Shown here: positions 40,066 through 50,980 of the stretch, piece after piece
How the letters are laid out: each line of letters starts with the position of its first letter
How positions within the stretch are numbered: the first letter of the stretch is position 1
NCBI GenBank assembly: GCA_928212115.1
Contig: CAKMRJ010005634.1
Location: 181,550,047-181,614,046 of the forward strand
Source of the DNA: Lactuca virosa
Taxonomy: Eukaryota > Streptophyta > Magnoliopsida > Asterales > Asteraceae
DNA: 64,000 bases
Direction of reading: 5' to 3'
Translations under genes and position numbers: made by a program
Notes under the pieces: model-generated
The model's input: the letters and a program-made list of their open reading frames with translations, nothing else
What the model was told of the DNA's origin: nothing
The model's database searches: none

Positions 40066-40067
<2 letters not shown>

Positions 40068-40096
<29 letters not shown>
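40068..40096. repeat. (TA)n microsatellite in transposase intron
   Basis: About 13 TA units directly upstream of several ATATATGAAT motifs. Confidence 0.9.
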
Positions 40097-40100
<4 letters not shown>

Positions 40101-40280
40101 TATTCTGATCTTTTTAAAATTTGAACATGTTTATATATGAATTTAATTTCTTATATGAATATTTAAAATGCGATTCTTTATATATGAATATTTATATATG
40201 ATTATTCATATATGAATATGAATTATTATATATGATTGGAATGTAATATTCTTATATGCATAATTATATATGACTGTTCA

Positions 40281-40593
40281 TCTATAATAAATGAAGATCC
40301 ATTTTGTCACATGTCAATCTCTCATGAGTTTTGATACTTGTCATTTTATGATATTTTTGAAATTAAATAATATCAACATGTCAATTTCTAAGTTTTTCTA
40401 ATTTTTTAAATTAAAAAGTCACATAATATTTATATATGCAAAGTATTAAATGTAATAAATATGATAGTAATTGTAATTAATACGTTTTTTCTTTCCTTAT
40501 TTTAAAATTTTATTTAAAAAAATACTTAATGTTGACATTTTAATATTTAATTTTTTTTAATCAACCCGTATAATACACGGGTTTTACACCTAG
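40281..40593 (+). mobile_element. Short non-autonomous Helitron, 313 bp
   Basis: Starts TCTATAATAAATGAAG, as plant Helitrons do, and ends CTAG preceded by a perfect 7-bp-stem hairpin (AACCCGT at 40563-40569, ACGGGTT at 40577-40583) six bases upstream. The flanks are A at 40280 and T at 40594, the standard A|T target, with no target duplication. Removing it joins GTTCA to TATATGAATATG and restores one of the local ATTCATATATGAAT-type palindromes. It has no coding capacity. Confidence 0.85.
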
Positions 40594-40683
40594 TATATGA
40601 ATATGAGTATTTATATATGATTTTAAACGTGTAAATGATGTGTAAATTCTTTTTTCATTTTTTTATTATGTTTTTGTATCGGG

Positions 40684-41303
40684 TTAGAATAAAAGTTGAA
40701 GAGAAAGAAATAGATTGCAGTTATGAACATTTCAACCGTATGAGTGTTTTATGTAGACATGCTTGCACAATAATGATGAGATGTTGTGTTAAAGAAATTC
40801 CTGAAATGTACATTCTGAAAAGATGGAGAAAGGATGTGATATCACGAAATTATTGTTTTAGTTCTCATCAATCTGATTCAGGGGATTGTGAGAATGTGAA
40901 GCTAGTCAATGATTCATATTATAGTTTTGAATCATATTTGGATATTGTAAAAGATGACAAAAAGAAATTGGCTTCATTTGCTAAGAAACAAAAGATGTTG
41001 TTGAAGGAATTTGAGAGTGATTATACATCTGGTGGATTGAAAAGCAAGACGGATGGTGAAGTTATATGCAATCTTATGGGTGTTTTTATTCCTATTCCAG
41101 AAGAGATTAATATTCATGTTTCGCAATTTCAAAGAAATAAAGGTTATGGAATTAAGAAAAGAATTCCAAGTACAGATGAAACAACATATGTTAATTCTAA
41201 CAAAGAACATAGAAGGTGCTCAGGATGTGGAGAACGAGTTCCTCATAATTTACGTACATGTCCAGTAAGAATTACAGCTGCTCAATCAACAAAAGACATA
41301 TAG
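40684..41303 (+). pseudogene. FAR1/MULE transposase last exon, SWIM zinc finger and zinc knuckle
   Basis: The frame is open for about 200 residues. It reads VRIKVEEKEIDCSYEHFNRM, LCRHACTIM and IPEMYILKRWRKDV, which is the SWIM zinc finger (C-x-n-C-x-H) and its usual flank in FAR1/FHY3 and MULE transposases. It ends with a knuckle (CSGCGERVPHNLRTCPVR) and a stop at 41301-41303. The first Cys pair is C-S-Y rather than the usual C-S-C, so one ligand of the SWIM motif is lost. The acceptor near 40687 does not give a clean phase with the previous exon. Confidence 0.85.
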
Positions 41304-42208
41304 GCTTTTTTGTTATTTTTATGTTATTTCGTTATCTTCATTGATGGATATGTGCAAATAATAATCATAAAAAATAATATTCATGTATGAATAATACAAT
41401 ATTCTTGTGTCATTATGCATTTAGAAGCTACTACTTAAGACATTTATATTGATATGGAAAATTCATATGTGAAATACATGTTAATTATAAATGAATATAT
41501 CATATTTGTTTTGTACTAACTTAATCATAAGTGAATAAATCATATTTGTATTCATTTATGATTGAAGACGTTATTATTTACATATTAAACGTAGATGGAT
41601 ATATTATATTGGTATTCATTTATGAATAAACATAAATAAAATTGAAAACTATCATAAATGAATACATTATAAATGAATACAAATATGACGTATTAATGAT
41701 ATTTTATTATTACTTTACTAATAAATAAGTTATATTCATATGTGAACTTTGTTAAATTTACATATTATTCTTATCTTAATTATAAATAAATACATCATAT
41801 TTGTATTCATTTATGATTGAGACGTTATTATTTACATATTAAACGTAAATGAATATATCATATTGCTATTCATTTATGAATAAACATAAATAAAATTGAA
41901 AGTTATCAGAAACAATCACACTTGTTTATAAATCATTATCATAAACTTTTAAAATATTTGAATATAAAAAACTAACAAATGTACGCAAACTTGTTTCTAT
42001 TACATAATCATTCAACACAAAATAATAAAACTTGTTCACAAGCATTTCATACACTATTTAAACGATGTTAAAAAAACACTTAACAAATCATTTTAAACTT
42101 GTTCACAAACTTGTTTCACAAAACCATCTTACATGTTCTCCAAAAGCATTCAACTTCATCACAGATTGTACGTTCTCCCTTACTATCACACTTCATGAAA
42201 AACAATCA
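41304..42208. other. Spacer between the two convergent MULE genes
   Basis: AT-rich, without an ORF of note, and dense in ATTCATTTATGAATA-type palindromes. It contains a direct repeat of about 130 bp (41521-41657 and 41778-41909, offset about 253-255) with GACGTTATTATTTACATATT in both units. Confidence 0.7.
41521..41909. repeat. Direct repeat of about 130 bp, offset about 254 bp
   Basis: Both units share ATCATATTTGTATTCATTTA, GACGTTATTATTTACATATT, AAACGTA and ATAAACATAAATAAAATTGA in the same order. It is a local tandem duplication within the palindrome-rich spacer. Confidence 0.8.
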
Positions 42209-42331
42209 TCAATATTCTTTTAACATTTTTTGAATTGTTTGCATATCCTTGTATACATGAGCAGTATGTACTATGAATTCCACATTTTGATATTTTTCGT
42301 CAAGATCCAACAGCTTAGCCTTCAACATGTT

Positions 42332-42564
42332 TTTTTTAATCGGCAAACGAATTAAGTGGAAGCCTACTTGCAATATTTCAAAGAGCACCCCGGGTTCGAG
42401 CTCCTTTACAGAGAAAACCCAGCCCCCATAGGGATTTACAGGGAAAAATTCCTCACTTGTGGCACCAAAAGAGGTTGTTTAATGGAATCGAACTACCAAA
42501 CTCAAGCCCCACATGGGTATAAAACCCGATGCATCAACCCAGCTAGGTTGGACATCACTTGCAA
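42332..42564 (-). mobile_element. SINE in the last exon of the Ulp1 gene, 13-bp target duplication
   Basis: The flanks are CCTTCAACATGTT at 42319-42331 and 42565-42577. On the minus strand the body has a tRNA-like head with a box A-like TAGCTGGGTTGATG (about 42531-42544) and box B GTTCGATTCC (42484-42493), and it ends in a short A run (plus-strand T run at 42332-42337). Pol III boxes plus a long target duplication plus an A tail define a SINE. Without it the protease frame runs on (MLTSEINMLKAKLLDLDEKY) to a stop at 42209. Confidence 0.85.
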
Positions 42565-42595
42565 CCTTCAACATGTTAATTTCAGAAGTTAACAT

Positions 42596-43068
42596 TCATT
42601 GCGCATACCTTTGCCTTTGTTTCTCTAAAGTAGTTTGTTGAATTGTACTTTCTTTATAAAGACATGGTTTCCACTCTAAGATTGGTTGTCCCATATAGGT
42701 CTCCATATGTCTCATTGCAAAGACCCCACAATCAAATTTATTTTTAACTGTTCTCCATGGCATTTCAATTCGTTTTGGTATGACAGTTTCTTTTGAGATG
42801 ACATTGGCTCTTGAATGGTTTATTTCTTTAAAGTATCTCACAAACAAAAATTTTCTAATCATTAAATAAAATAAAAGTTAGATATGTAATAAAGTGGTTC
42901 TGATACGTTGTTGTGAATTGGATACTTACCAAAGGTTTCAATAGGACTCCATATTTCTCTTCATAATCCCCCTCAATTGCACTGTTATCCAGAATTTGAA
43001 TTGACAGTTTCTTTAAGTTGAAGACAATCACATAAATATGAGCACTTCTAACAATTGGAAATAATACC
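42596..43068 (-). pseudogene. Ulp1 (C48) catalytic domain, two exons
   Basis: Exon 43068-42930 reads VLFPIVRSAHIYVIVFNL and QILDNSAIEGDY, giving the catalytic His and Asp. Exon 42854-42596 reads PWRTVKNKFDCGVFAMRHME, giving the catalytic Cys. Spacing and order (His, Asp, Cys) fit the C48 family. The usual Trp after the His is replaced by Ile, and the usual Gln of the oxyanion hole is not visible before the Cys. The donor at 42924-42929 (GTAAGT) and the acceptor TTAG at 42855 are intact. Confidence 0.85.
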
Positions 43069-43103
43069 TGTTTTTTATGTATATAATGGTAAGTATTTTG
43101 TTG

Positions 43104-43106
<3 letters not shown>

Positions 43107-43153
<47 letters not shown>
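43107..43153. repeat. (TA)n microsatellite in Ulp1 intron
   Basis: About 23 TA units in the intron between the exon at 43285 and the exon at 43068. Confidence 0.9.
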
Positions 43154-43155
<2 letters not shown>

Positions 43156-44674
43156 TTAAATTAACATATCATTTCAATATTTTTATGTCCAAGATTTTTT
43201 TGTACCCATCAGTGCTATCATGAAAGTTCTCCTTGAATTTTTCATACTTTCTTTCATCAGACAATGTTGAAGATACATAAGCATTCTATGACCAAAATAA
43301 CTTTAAAGGATTAGTAAGTTGTTAATCATAAATGAATACATCATATTGGTATATTAACCATAAGTGAATACTAAAGATATTTAATTTTTATTTTTATATT
43401 CATAAATGAATACATCATTTTGTTATAATCATATGTGAATTTCAGTTGCATATACATAATTATCTTAAGTGATACTAAATAAATCTAATATTCATAAATT
43501 AATACATCATACTTGTATATTCATTTATGAATAAAGAAGAAATTAATGTTAGAACACAAACTTACAGAAACTTCAACTTTCAAGAAAAGTCATGGTGAAT
43601 TTCCGACATCTCTTCCTAGTTCTTGGTGGTTAAGTAAATCGGCCCAAGTGTCTAAACTTGTAAAAATCTCCGTTTTTCCATATAGGCTTTCCTTAAATGC
43701 TCTTTGTGTTACCTGACAATATTTTGTCTGGACAACCACATCTCTGCAAATATATAATCAAAATGTGATATATTTTTATTTATATAATAACCATATATGA
43801 ATAGATCTACAAATAAAGTTACTTACGATGTATTCCCTTGCAAGTTGAACAACTAATCACAGACAATACTCTCCTGACGTGTCAGCTTAGGTTTTTTGTC
43901 TATTATCCTGTATTTGTAAGGTGATTTGAAAGGATCAGCATGCTTCTTCGGTCTTGGTTCATCCGTATCATGCTTTGATGGTCCTTCTTCTGTAGGAATT
44001 GCTACAAAGATTGGATTTGGATTAAGACAATTTTTGTTTGATAATCTAATCATAACCCTCTAATGGTCTTCCTTGATTTGTTTCTTTGTAAGTGGTTTTT
44101 TTGGTGAAGATTCATTACACTTTTTACTTGAAGTTTGATTTGAATCTTGACTGAGACCTAGACTAAAGCTTGGATGAGTATTATCTTCATTTTTTGATTT
44201 TTTACATGCCAGAAAATTTACATAATATATTAATATACTATGAAAAATATAAATTTTAATGAAATATATTAAGTATAAATAATTAGTGACTTGTCTATTT
44301 ACCTGCTTCACTTGATTTTTGTTCTCAACTTCAACCCCTTTTTTATCACCTTCAAAATTCAAATCATATATGAATATTGAATCATATAAATAATTATATG
44401 TTAATTATAATATATATTTTTTTATATTTTATTCATATATGATTATTGATCATTCTAATCATATATGAATTTTCAAATGTTTTTCCAAATTGTTACCTCC
44501 ATCATTTCCTTTTGTCTTCTCAACTTCTCCTTCTTTTTTATTTTAATCTTTAGACTTTCCATTGCCTTAAAGATACACATCATATATGAATATTATATCT
44601 ATATTCAAAAATATTGCATTATTTATTCTTAAATGAATATAAATATTTTAATATATTCACTTATGAATAAGTAA

Positions 44675-45181
44675 TGTTAGAAATTCGGGGTAATAAAAGG
44701 CTTGGAAATTCTGAGAATCGTGTGTACACTTTTAGATTAAAGTATTTGGGTGGTACTCCCAACCTTTAATCAGATAAGACTCAGAAGAGTTTCAAGAACA
44801 GAGAATATGAAGTTATGATTTTCGTGATTGTAGTTGTACCAGGAAAATTATGACCAAAATGCTTAAAATACATCATTTGTCTGAAAACTATCAGGGCAGT
44901 TTTCTTTGTCCAAAAACTACTTAAACTGTCAAAAGACAGTTTATAACAGTCATAAAATATCACTAAAACCGGATTATAAATAAGGGTCAAAATGAAGTCA
45001 AAAACTAGGTTCATTTACAAGAATTCAGATTTCGACCCCAGCCAGGGGCTCTGCCCCTTGGACCCCGCTCCCAGGGGCACTGCCCCCGGACCCCCGTTCA
45101 TTTAGGGGCTTCGCCCCTAAGCCCCTAAATGACAGTCTACTTTGAATCTTGAATGAACTTAAAAAAGTGTGCACTCCAACA
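44675..45181 (+). repeat. Solo LTR of 507 bp in a Ulp1 intron, with AGTAA target duplication
   Basis: Starts TGTTAGAAATTCGGGG and ends GCACTCCAACA. The flanks are AGTAA at 44670-44674 and 45182-45186. It has a TATA-like TATAAATAAG near 44974 and a GC-rich stem-rich block (AGGGGCTCTGCCCCT and similar, 45047-45128) after it. TGTTAG...CCAACA ends suggest a Copia-type LTR. No internal region is present. Confidence 0.85.
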
Positions 45182-45411
45182 AGTAATGAATAACATTACT
45201 TATGAACAAGTAATTCTATCTTTTACTTATTCATACATGAAAAGTGTGTTATTCAAAAAAACTAATGTAAGCATGATAATATATTCAGTTATGAATAAGT
45301 AACGCATATCGTTACTTATGAACAAGTAATATTATCTTATTTATTTATTTATATATTGTCTTATTCACTTGTGAATAATCAATCTTATTATATTCACTAA
45401 TTAGTTAATCA

Positions 45412-45620
45412 TCCATTTACCTCTACCATTTTCATTTCCTTTCTCAATTTCTCCTCCTTGTTTATCTCCACCTTTATCTTTATTTGCCTTGGTAGTTTCA
45501 GTTTCTCCTTGTTTATCTCCACCTTCGTCTTTATTTGCCTCAGTACTTTCAACTTCTCCTTGTTTATCTCCACGTCCATCATTTCCTTTTGTATTCTCAG
45601 CTTCTCCACCTTCATCATTT
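45412..45620 (-). repeat. 51-bp coding tandem repeat in the Ulp1 gene linker
   Basis: Three or so units of 17 codons, read in the protein frame as GGDKQGEVESTEANKDE. It is a very hydrophilic, charged linker between the N-terminal part and the protease domain. A related GNDGG segment lies in the next exon near 44494-44520, so the repeat may have spread across the intron. Confidence 0.75.
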
Positions 45621-47047
45621 CCTTTTGTCTTCTTTATTTGTGATCTTTTCTTTCAAAATCCTGAAACATTCATTTTCAGGAAACTTTGTTATTGCATCAT
45701 TCAGCTTTGAATTCAACTTTTCCTTCATCCTCTCAAAACTATTAAGCATTTTTGATTAATTTTGATTCATATGCCTATGTAATAAAAAGAAATATAATTA
45801 GAAATTCATATAATAAATTAGTGTAATCATATATGATTAACATATTCAAAATAATTACCTCAACAGAATCATCTTCATCTTTATCACAATCATTGTCTTC
45901 CAGATATGTATCTCCTTCAACTTCCTCATTTAATTCTCCAAGGCCAAATCTACATATTTCTTGTTCAAATGTCTCTCGATATCTAATCTTCTTTGAACTC
46001 CAATAACAAATTGTTAGACGTTTATGTGTTACCGTTAGAACTTCCGAGTGGATTTTATCAGCATAGAACAACTGCAGATAAATGATAATTAATTCATATT
46101 CATAAATGAATTTTTACAAAATATAGTATTATAATTTTATATTCATTTATGAATAAGTAATGCAAAACATTACATGTGAACAAGTAATATTATCTTTTAC
46201 TTATTCATATATGAATATGTGTTATTAAGTTATGGATAATTAATATTATTAAAAAGTGAATATAAACATTATAATATATTCACATATGAATAACTTACCA
46301 CCAAGAAAGCTGAAGGTCCAACAAAGTAGTTGGTATCCGAGTATGGTATGTATGAGTTATTTTTTCTAACGAGCCAATCCAAAACATAGCTGCACTAGTC
46401 TATGTTGTTGATATATGTTTTTCTTGAAATATAACTCAAAGGGAACATGTTGCATCTTCCCATTGATGTTGACTCACAAAATGTGTTGACAGAAAGAACT
46501 AAGAAGTCCAATTTGAAATTAAAATCAACTTCTGTGGTATGAACAATAACTTTTTTGATTGCATTCAGTCTGATGATTGCTCCTTCTTGAAACAGTTCCT
46601 TCCATTCATCATAACATGTATCATCTTTAGGTAATTGATCATGTTGTGTAAGTATGGTTCCACCAGTTGGAATCTCCAACATGTCATGAACATACTGTGT
46701 TGTTACTTTCAGTTCCTTTCCTTCAACATCTATGACCATTCTTTCATAATAAATTTTTTGAAAAGAATATAAAATCCCAGCTTCAGTAGTATAGCGCTCA
46801 TTTTCATTCTTAACACACTTCCAAAACCCATAGATCTTACACATTCCTTTTGTTGTGTGCTCAACCCAAGGATTATAGAGAGTACTGACTCTTGTGAACA
46901 TCTATTTTTCATTGAATAAAATTCCTTTACCACAGGTTTTTTCTTTTCTTTCTTAATTGGTCACTCCTTTTACTTTGGCTTCTTTGGTGGACGACTACTT
47001 TCAAAATCAGAATCTGAATCATGTAATTGTCGCTTTTCAGGAGTTTT

Positions 47048-49506
47048 TGTGACAACCCGAACCCTTTTCTAGTTTCCGTTAATTAATTTCCATTAATAAA
47101 ACTTTATTTTATTGGGTTCCGTCAACTTCCTTCAGTTTGGAAAATCATTTAACTATATATTTTAAGTTCTATATTCGAGTCGGAACCAAAACCACGCGAA
47201 ATTTCGGCAATTCCTTTGAACAAGACCGAGTTCACGACCGGACTTGAGTTCACGGCCGTACACCCGTGTACGGTTGTACACTCGTTTACGGCCGGCGTCG
47301 GGTGGACCCCACCACCAACCAGCGACAACCCCTATAAATTTGAGACCCAACCCCCTCATTTACACTTTTCTGACCGGACACTCTCCCCTTTTCTCTCTAG
47401 AGTATCGACCGTACACCTCTAAAAGCACCTTTATTCTTCCGGAAAACATCGAAAAACACCATTTGGGGTCATTTCGGAGAATCTAGAGGACGTTTCTCGT
47501 CGAAATCAGCATCCTTGTTCTTGAGTGTACGACCGTACACCTTCAAAGGTCGTACTCCTTCAATGTCCGTACAACGTTCATAGCCGTACACCCTGTTCAC
47601 GGCCGTACACCTTGTTCACGGCCATAAACCCCGATCACGGCCGTACACGCTTCTTAAGCAGTGATTTAGACTGAAACCCCACTTTACTCGATTCGATCAA
47701 GTCCCGGTAACATTCCTTAACCGAACTCAAGTGTTTTTCTACACTTTATCTAGCGAAATCACTAATTTAAATACATAAATGTATTTAATTGTTATTAGGA
47801 TTCCGTTAAGTGCCACACGCTACAACTCGAGGGTATTCATTTCAATTCATTGATTCGACGTTTGCACACTACTAACAGTGAGTTCATACCCCTACGCTTT
47901 TTATGATTTTTAATGTTTTTAGGGGGGAATACAAGCCAAACATAAATGATTTTAACAAGTTTAAAAGTTATGCAATTGATACAGTCAAATGATTTCCACG
48001 TTTTATAAAATATTTAGATATTTTATCCCTTTTGTACTATGTTGAGCATAAGGGACACTTTGATTTTGGAAACACAATTTCATAGTTTTCCAAACAGTTT
48101 ACAAACCAAGTACATAACATTTCAAGTAAACTATAGTGGGTATAGTTTGGGGAATTCAATACACAGCTTTTACCAATTCAGATTACATACATGGGTAAAC
48201 ATATAAACTATGAAAGATTTAGTTTATGATATATATTACTACAAGAGTACAACATTTAATAATTATTTAAGTATAATTATTACTTTATACAGTATACAAC
48301 GGATCCAAATACAAGAGAACACTACAGAATTACACGTAAACTAGATTATACAGAATTGTGAGACTCTACTTCAAAACTGTACCCTTAGGTGTACTGAATT
48401 AAATCCTATCATAGTATAACCAGAGTCTCCTAGAGGAAGAGCGTGAGATTTGTGAATAGATCTATTCGGGGCTGACAATCCCACACCTGAATTGCTAGCT
48501 ACAGTTAGGTAGTCATGTCTGAGGTGACAAATGTCATGTAACCGACACTTGAAGAACGTCGTAAAGGTCACTAGGTCATATCAAGCATGGTTATACAACT
48601 CACAATAAGTATAAACTAACATATGTTTACGAGATTTCATTCTTCATTAGTTTTATTTTAATTAATAAAACATACTATACATACTGGTAGTAGCCAGGGT
48701 TTTCAAACAGAACATACTATACATACTGGTGGTAGCCAGGGTTTTCAAACAGAACATACTATACATACTGGTGGTAGTCATGGTTTTTGAAACAGTACAT
48801 TCTATACGATGATTTTCATACAGAATTCATTATACAACATATCTATTAGTAATCAAACATACAAACTGATATGTTTCATACGCTACAACAAGATAAAGTA
48901 ACAAACAATTTAGTTAATTCTATGATTTCTTAGTTTATGCATCAGGGTTATGTATGAAGAATATTCGATAGACTGTGGAATGTGTGATTTCCGTCTCATT
49001 TCCTGTTCCTTGTTTGGTTGTGGACTTAGGGCAGATTCACATAGTCAACTGTCTGTTCGATATTTGTTTATACTTGGCCAGTATGGATTAAGTGATCATA
49101 GAAAGAACTGGAACTATCACACTTTTACTAAATAAAATATTGGATTTTCTTGGAAACACGCGAAAATTTTTACAAAGTCATTAACAGGTTTTCATTACAA
49201 AACATTACTTATGAACTCACCAGCTTTATGCTGATACTCTTTCAAAACTGCTTGTATTCTCAGGAAATCAGTAGACAGGTACCTCCTGGAGTTTTGAGAA
49301 GACGGGGCGTATAGAGTCACGTCTTTTACTTTTGTTATGCTTTTAAAGTGTATAAACATGAATCAAACAGATGTAAACTCTTTTCATATATGTAATCAAT
49401 GTAATGGTTGTGTTTACTATGATTTATATGACACAATTGTTGTGATACTACACATGACGTCATCCACCCCCGAACGTTTCCGCCGTTCCGGTTTGGGGGT
49501 GTGACT
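47048..49506 (+). repeat. Solo Gypsy (Tekay-like) LTR splitting the Ulp1 gene
   Basis: Starts TGTGACAACCCG and ends GGTGTGACT, where the family ends in GTGACA. It lies in a T run, so the target duplication is GTTTT/TTTTT with ambiguity. With these borders, removal puts seven A in the minus-strand run, and the protease frame is open across the site (NKRSKK joined to TPEKRQ). It contains ACGGCCGTACAC palindromes around a TATA box (TATAAATT at 47333) and a repeat of about 44 bp at 48664-48795. No internal region is attached, so it is a solo LTR. It is related to 1-1147 and to 57711-60670. Confidence 0.85.
48664..48795. repeat. Tandem repeat in solo LTR, period about 44 bp
   Basis: Three units of ACATACTATACATACTGG followed by TAGCCAGGGTTTTCAAACAG; the third is slightly diverged. 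Confidence 0.88.
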
Positions 49507-49541
49507 TTTTTTTTACTTCTTTTATTTGATGCTTTGTTTCC
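49507..49541 (-). pseudogene. Ulp1 gene, short piece left between two LTRs
   Basis: Thirty-five bases that continue the protease reading frame upstream of 47047 (minus strand GNKASNKRSKK). They lie between the solo LTR and the next Gypsy LTR. The remaining 5' part of the gene must lie beyond the element starting at 49542, outside what I can identify. Confidence 0.6.
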
Positions 49542-50779
49542 TGTAACACCTGATCCAGGTATTATTGGGTTTGGTTGAGTTTTTAGGGTTTGTGGTGCAT
49601 GGACTCGGCGAGTTGGGAGTCCAACTCGTCGAGTGGGGGCATTTTATCACGGTGAAGGATCGGGACCGACTCGGCGAGTCGGAAGGCCTGACTCGGCGAG
49701 TCAGTGCTGTAAGAAGAAAACCCTAATTTTGGGGTTTGCCCCCTATATAAACATCATTATCTGCCTCATAGCCTCCCATTTTAAACCCTAGAAGCTGTTC
49801 TCGGTCGCAGACCTTTTGTGTATGAAGAGAGAGAGCATTTGGGAGCTTGTCTTTGGGATTTTGGGGAGGATTTCAAGCTTGAAGAGGAAGTATCAAGGAA
49901 GGAGAACTAGATCGAGTATCTGTTTCGTGTTGGGCACCTTATTGAGGAATTAATCTGTTACCTTAAAGCTTAAAGCTCTTAGATTTCTTTTAGAAGATTA
50001 TGGCCATCCTTGAGGAATGGAACCAAGTTTGGATCTAGACCTATCACAAGGATATGGTTCCAGATCTGGAACTTCTTAGGTCCCAAATGTCATAAAGTTG
50101 TCTCCTTGGTGTACCCTATTCCTTATGCATGCTTTGGGACTTGTAAGAAACTTCTTGATGTGGTTTTGGCATTATGAGACTTAATATGAACGTAAAGTTG
50201 GCAAATTTACGTGGTATTATCAATAGGAGAATATGGATCTGAAGTTTGAGACCTTAAATCCCACTGGAAAGGACCGTATACGTGGGAACTCGTCGAGTCC
50301 CTCTTGTGACACGGCGAGTCGGGATGGTTTTCTCATTCACGGCCAAGGGTTCATGACCAAGGGTTCACGGCCAAGGGTTCACGGTTGGGAGTTTACGACC
50401 GTGAACATCAAGGAACTCGACGAGTCTCTCGGGTGACTCGGCGAGTTGACGAGTTAAGCAAGGAACCCGACGAGTGGCTAATTGTACTCGACGAGTCAAG
50501 GTCAATAGGGACTGTTGACCTTGACTACAGACATAGACTTTGACCAGAATTGACCTGAGGGTTTTTGTGGGATTGTGTTAAACTAATCACCTGATGATTA
50601 TGGGCAGTTGGGAAGGAGTAGCGTGTAGGATATGTCTGATTTCAGCTTATCAGTTCAGCAGTCGAAAGGTGAGTCTTCTCACCATACCAATTGGTCTAAG
50701 GCACCAAGGCCGACCCATTTTATGATAGTTGGAATACTTTCTATGTAGAGGTGTGTGATATGTATGTATGCGTGATATG

Positions 50780-50945
50780 CGGTAGAGATAACCTTTGTGG
50801 CTAATGGTAGAGACAACCTTTATGGCTGATGGTAGAGATAACATTGTGGCTAACGGTAGAGATAGCCTTTATGGCTAACGGTAGAGATAGCTTGTATAGC
50901 TAACTGATATGTGCCAATGGTAGAGATAGATTTTACAGTTATTTG
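50780..50945. repeat. Tandem repeat in LTR E, period about 27-30 bp
   Basis: Six or more units built on GGTAGAGATARCYTTTATGGCT. The array is cut by the insertion at 50981 and continues at 52486-52580. Confidence 0.88.
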
Positions 50946-50980
50946 ATATGTGATATGTGGCATGATATGTGCATACTTAG

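Larger units (their letters stand above)
42209..47047 (-). pseudogene. Ulp1-type cysteine protease gene carried by the MULE (decayed)
   Basis: Ulp1/SENP proteases cleave SUMO; plant MULEs often carry a ULP-like gene whose transposon role is unknown. Exons that I can place on the minus strand are: up to 47047-46299 (TPEKRQLHDSDSDFESSRPP, TRVSTLYNPWVEHTTKGM); 46071-45859 (LFYADKIHSEVLTVTHKRLT); about 45760-45412; about 44570-44494; about 44355-44303; about 44210-43827 (SFSLGLSQ, then LTRQESIV); 43743-43566; from 43285; 43068-42930; 42854-42596 and on to 42209. Most borders have GT/AG signals. The catalytic domain is in the last exons: His in AHIYVIV, Asp in ILDNS, Cys in FDCGVFAMRH. In-frame stops (near 42593, 43856, 44060 and 46394), a frameshift near 46900 and the SINE show that it is dead. 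Confidence 0.8.

Noticed and set aside
42356..42592. Plus-strand 78-residue frame
   Set aside because: It overlaps the SINE and the minus-strand Ulp1 exon and has no similarity of its own.
48664..48795. Regular 44-bp repeats, considered as a CRISPR-like array
   Set aside because: The units are contiguous with no distinct spacers, lie inside an LTR, and the DNA is plant nuclear.
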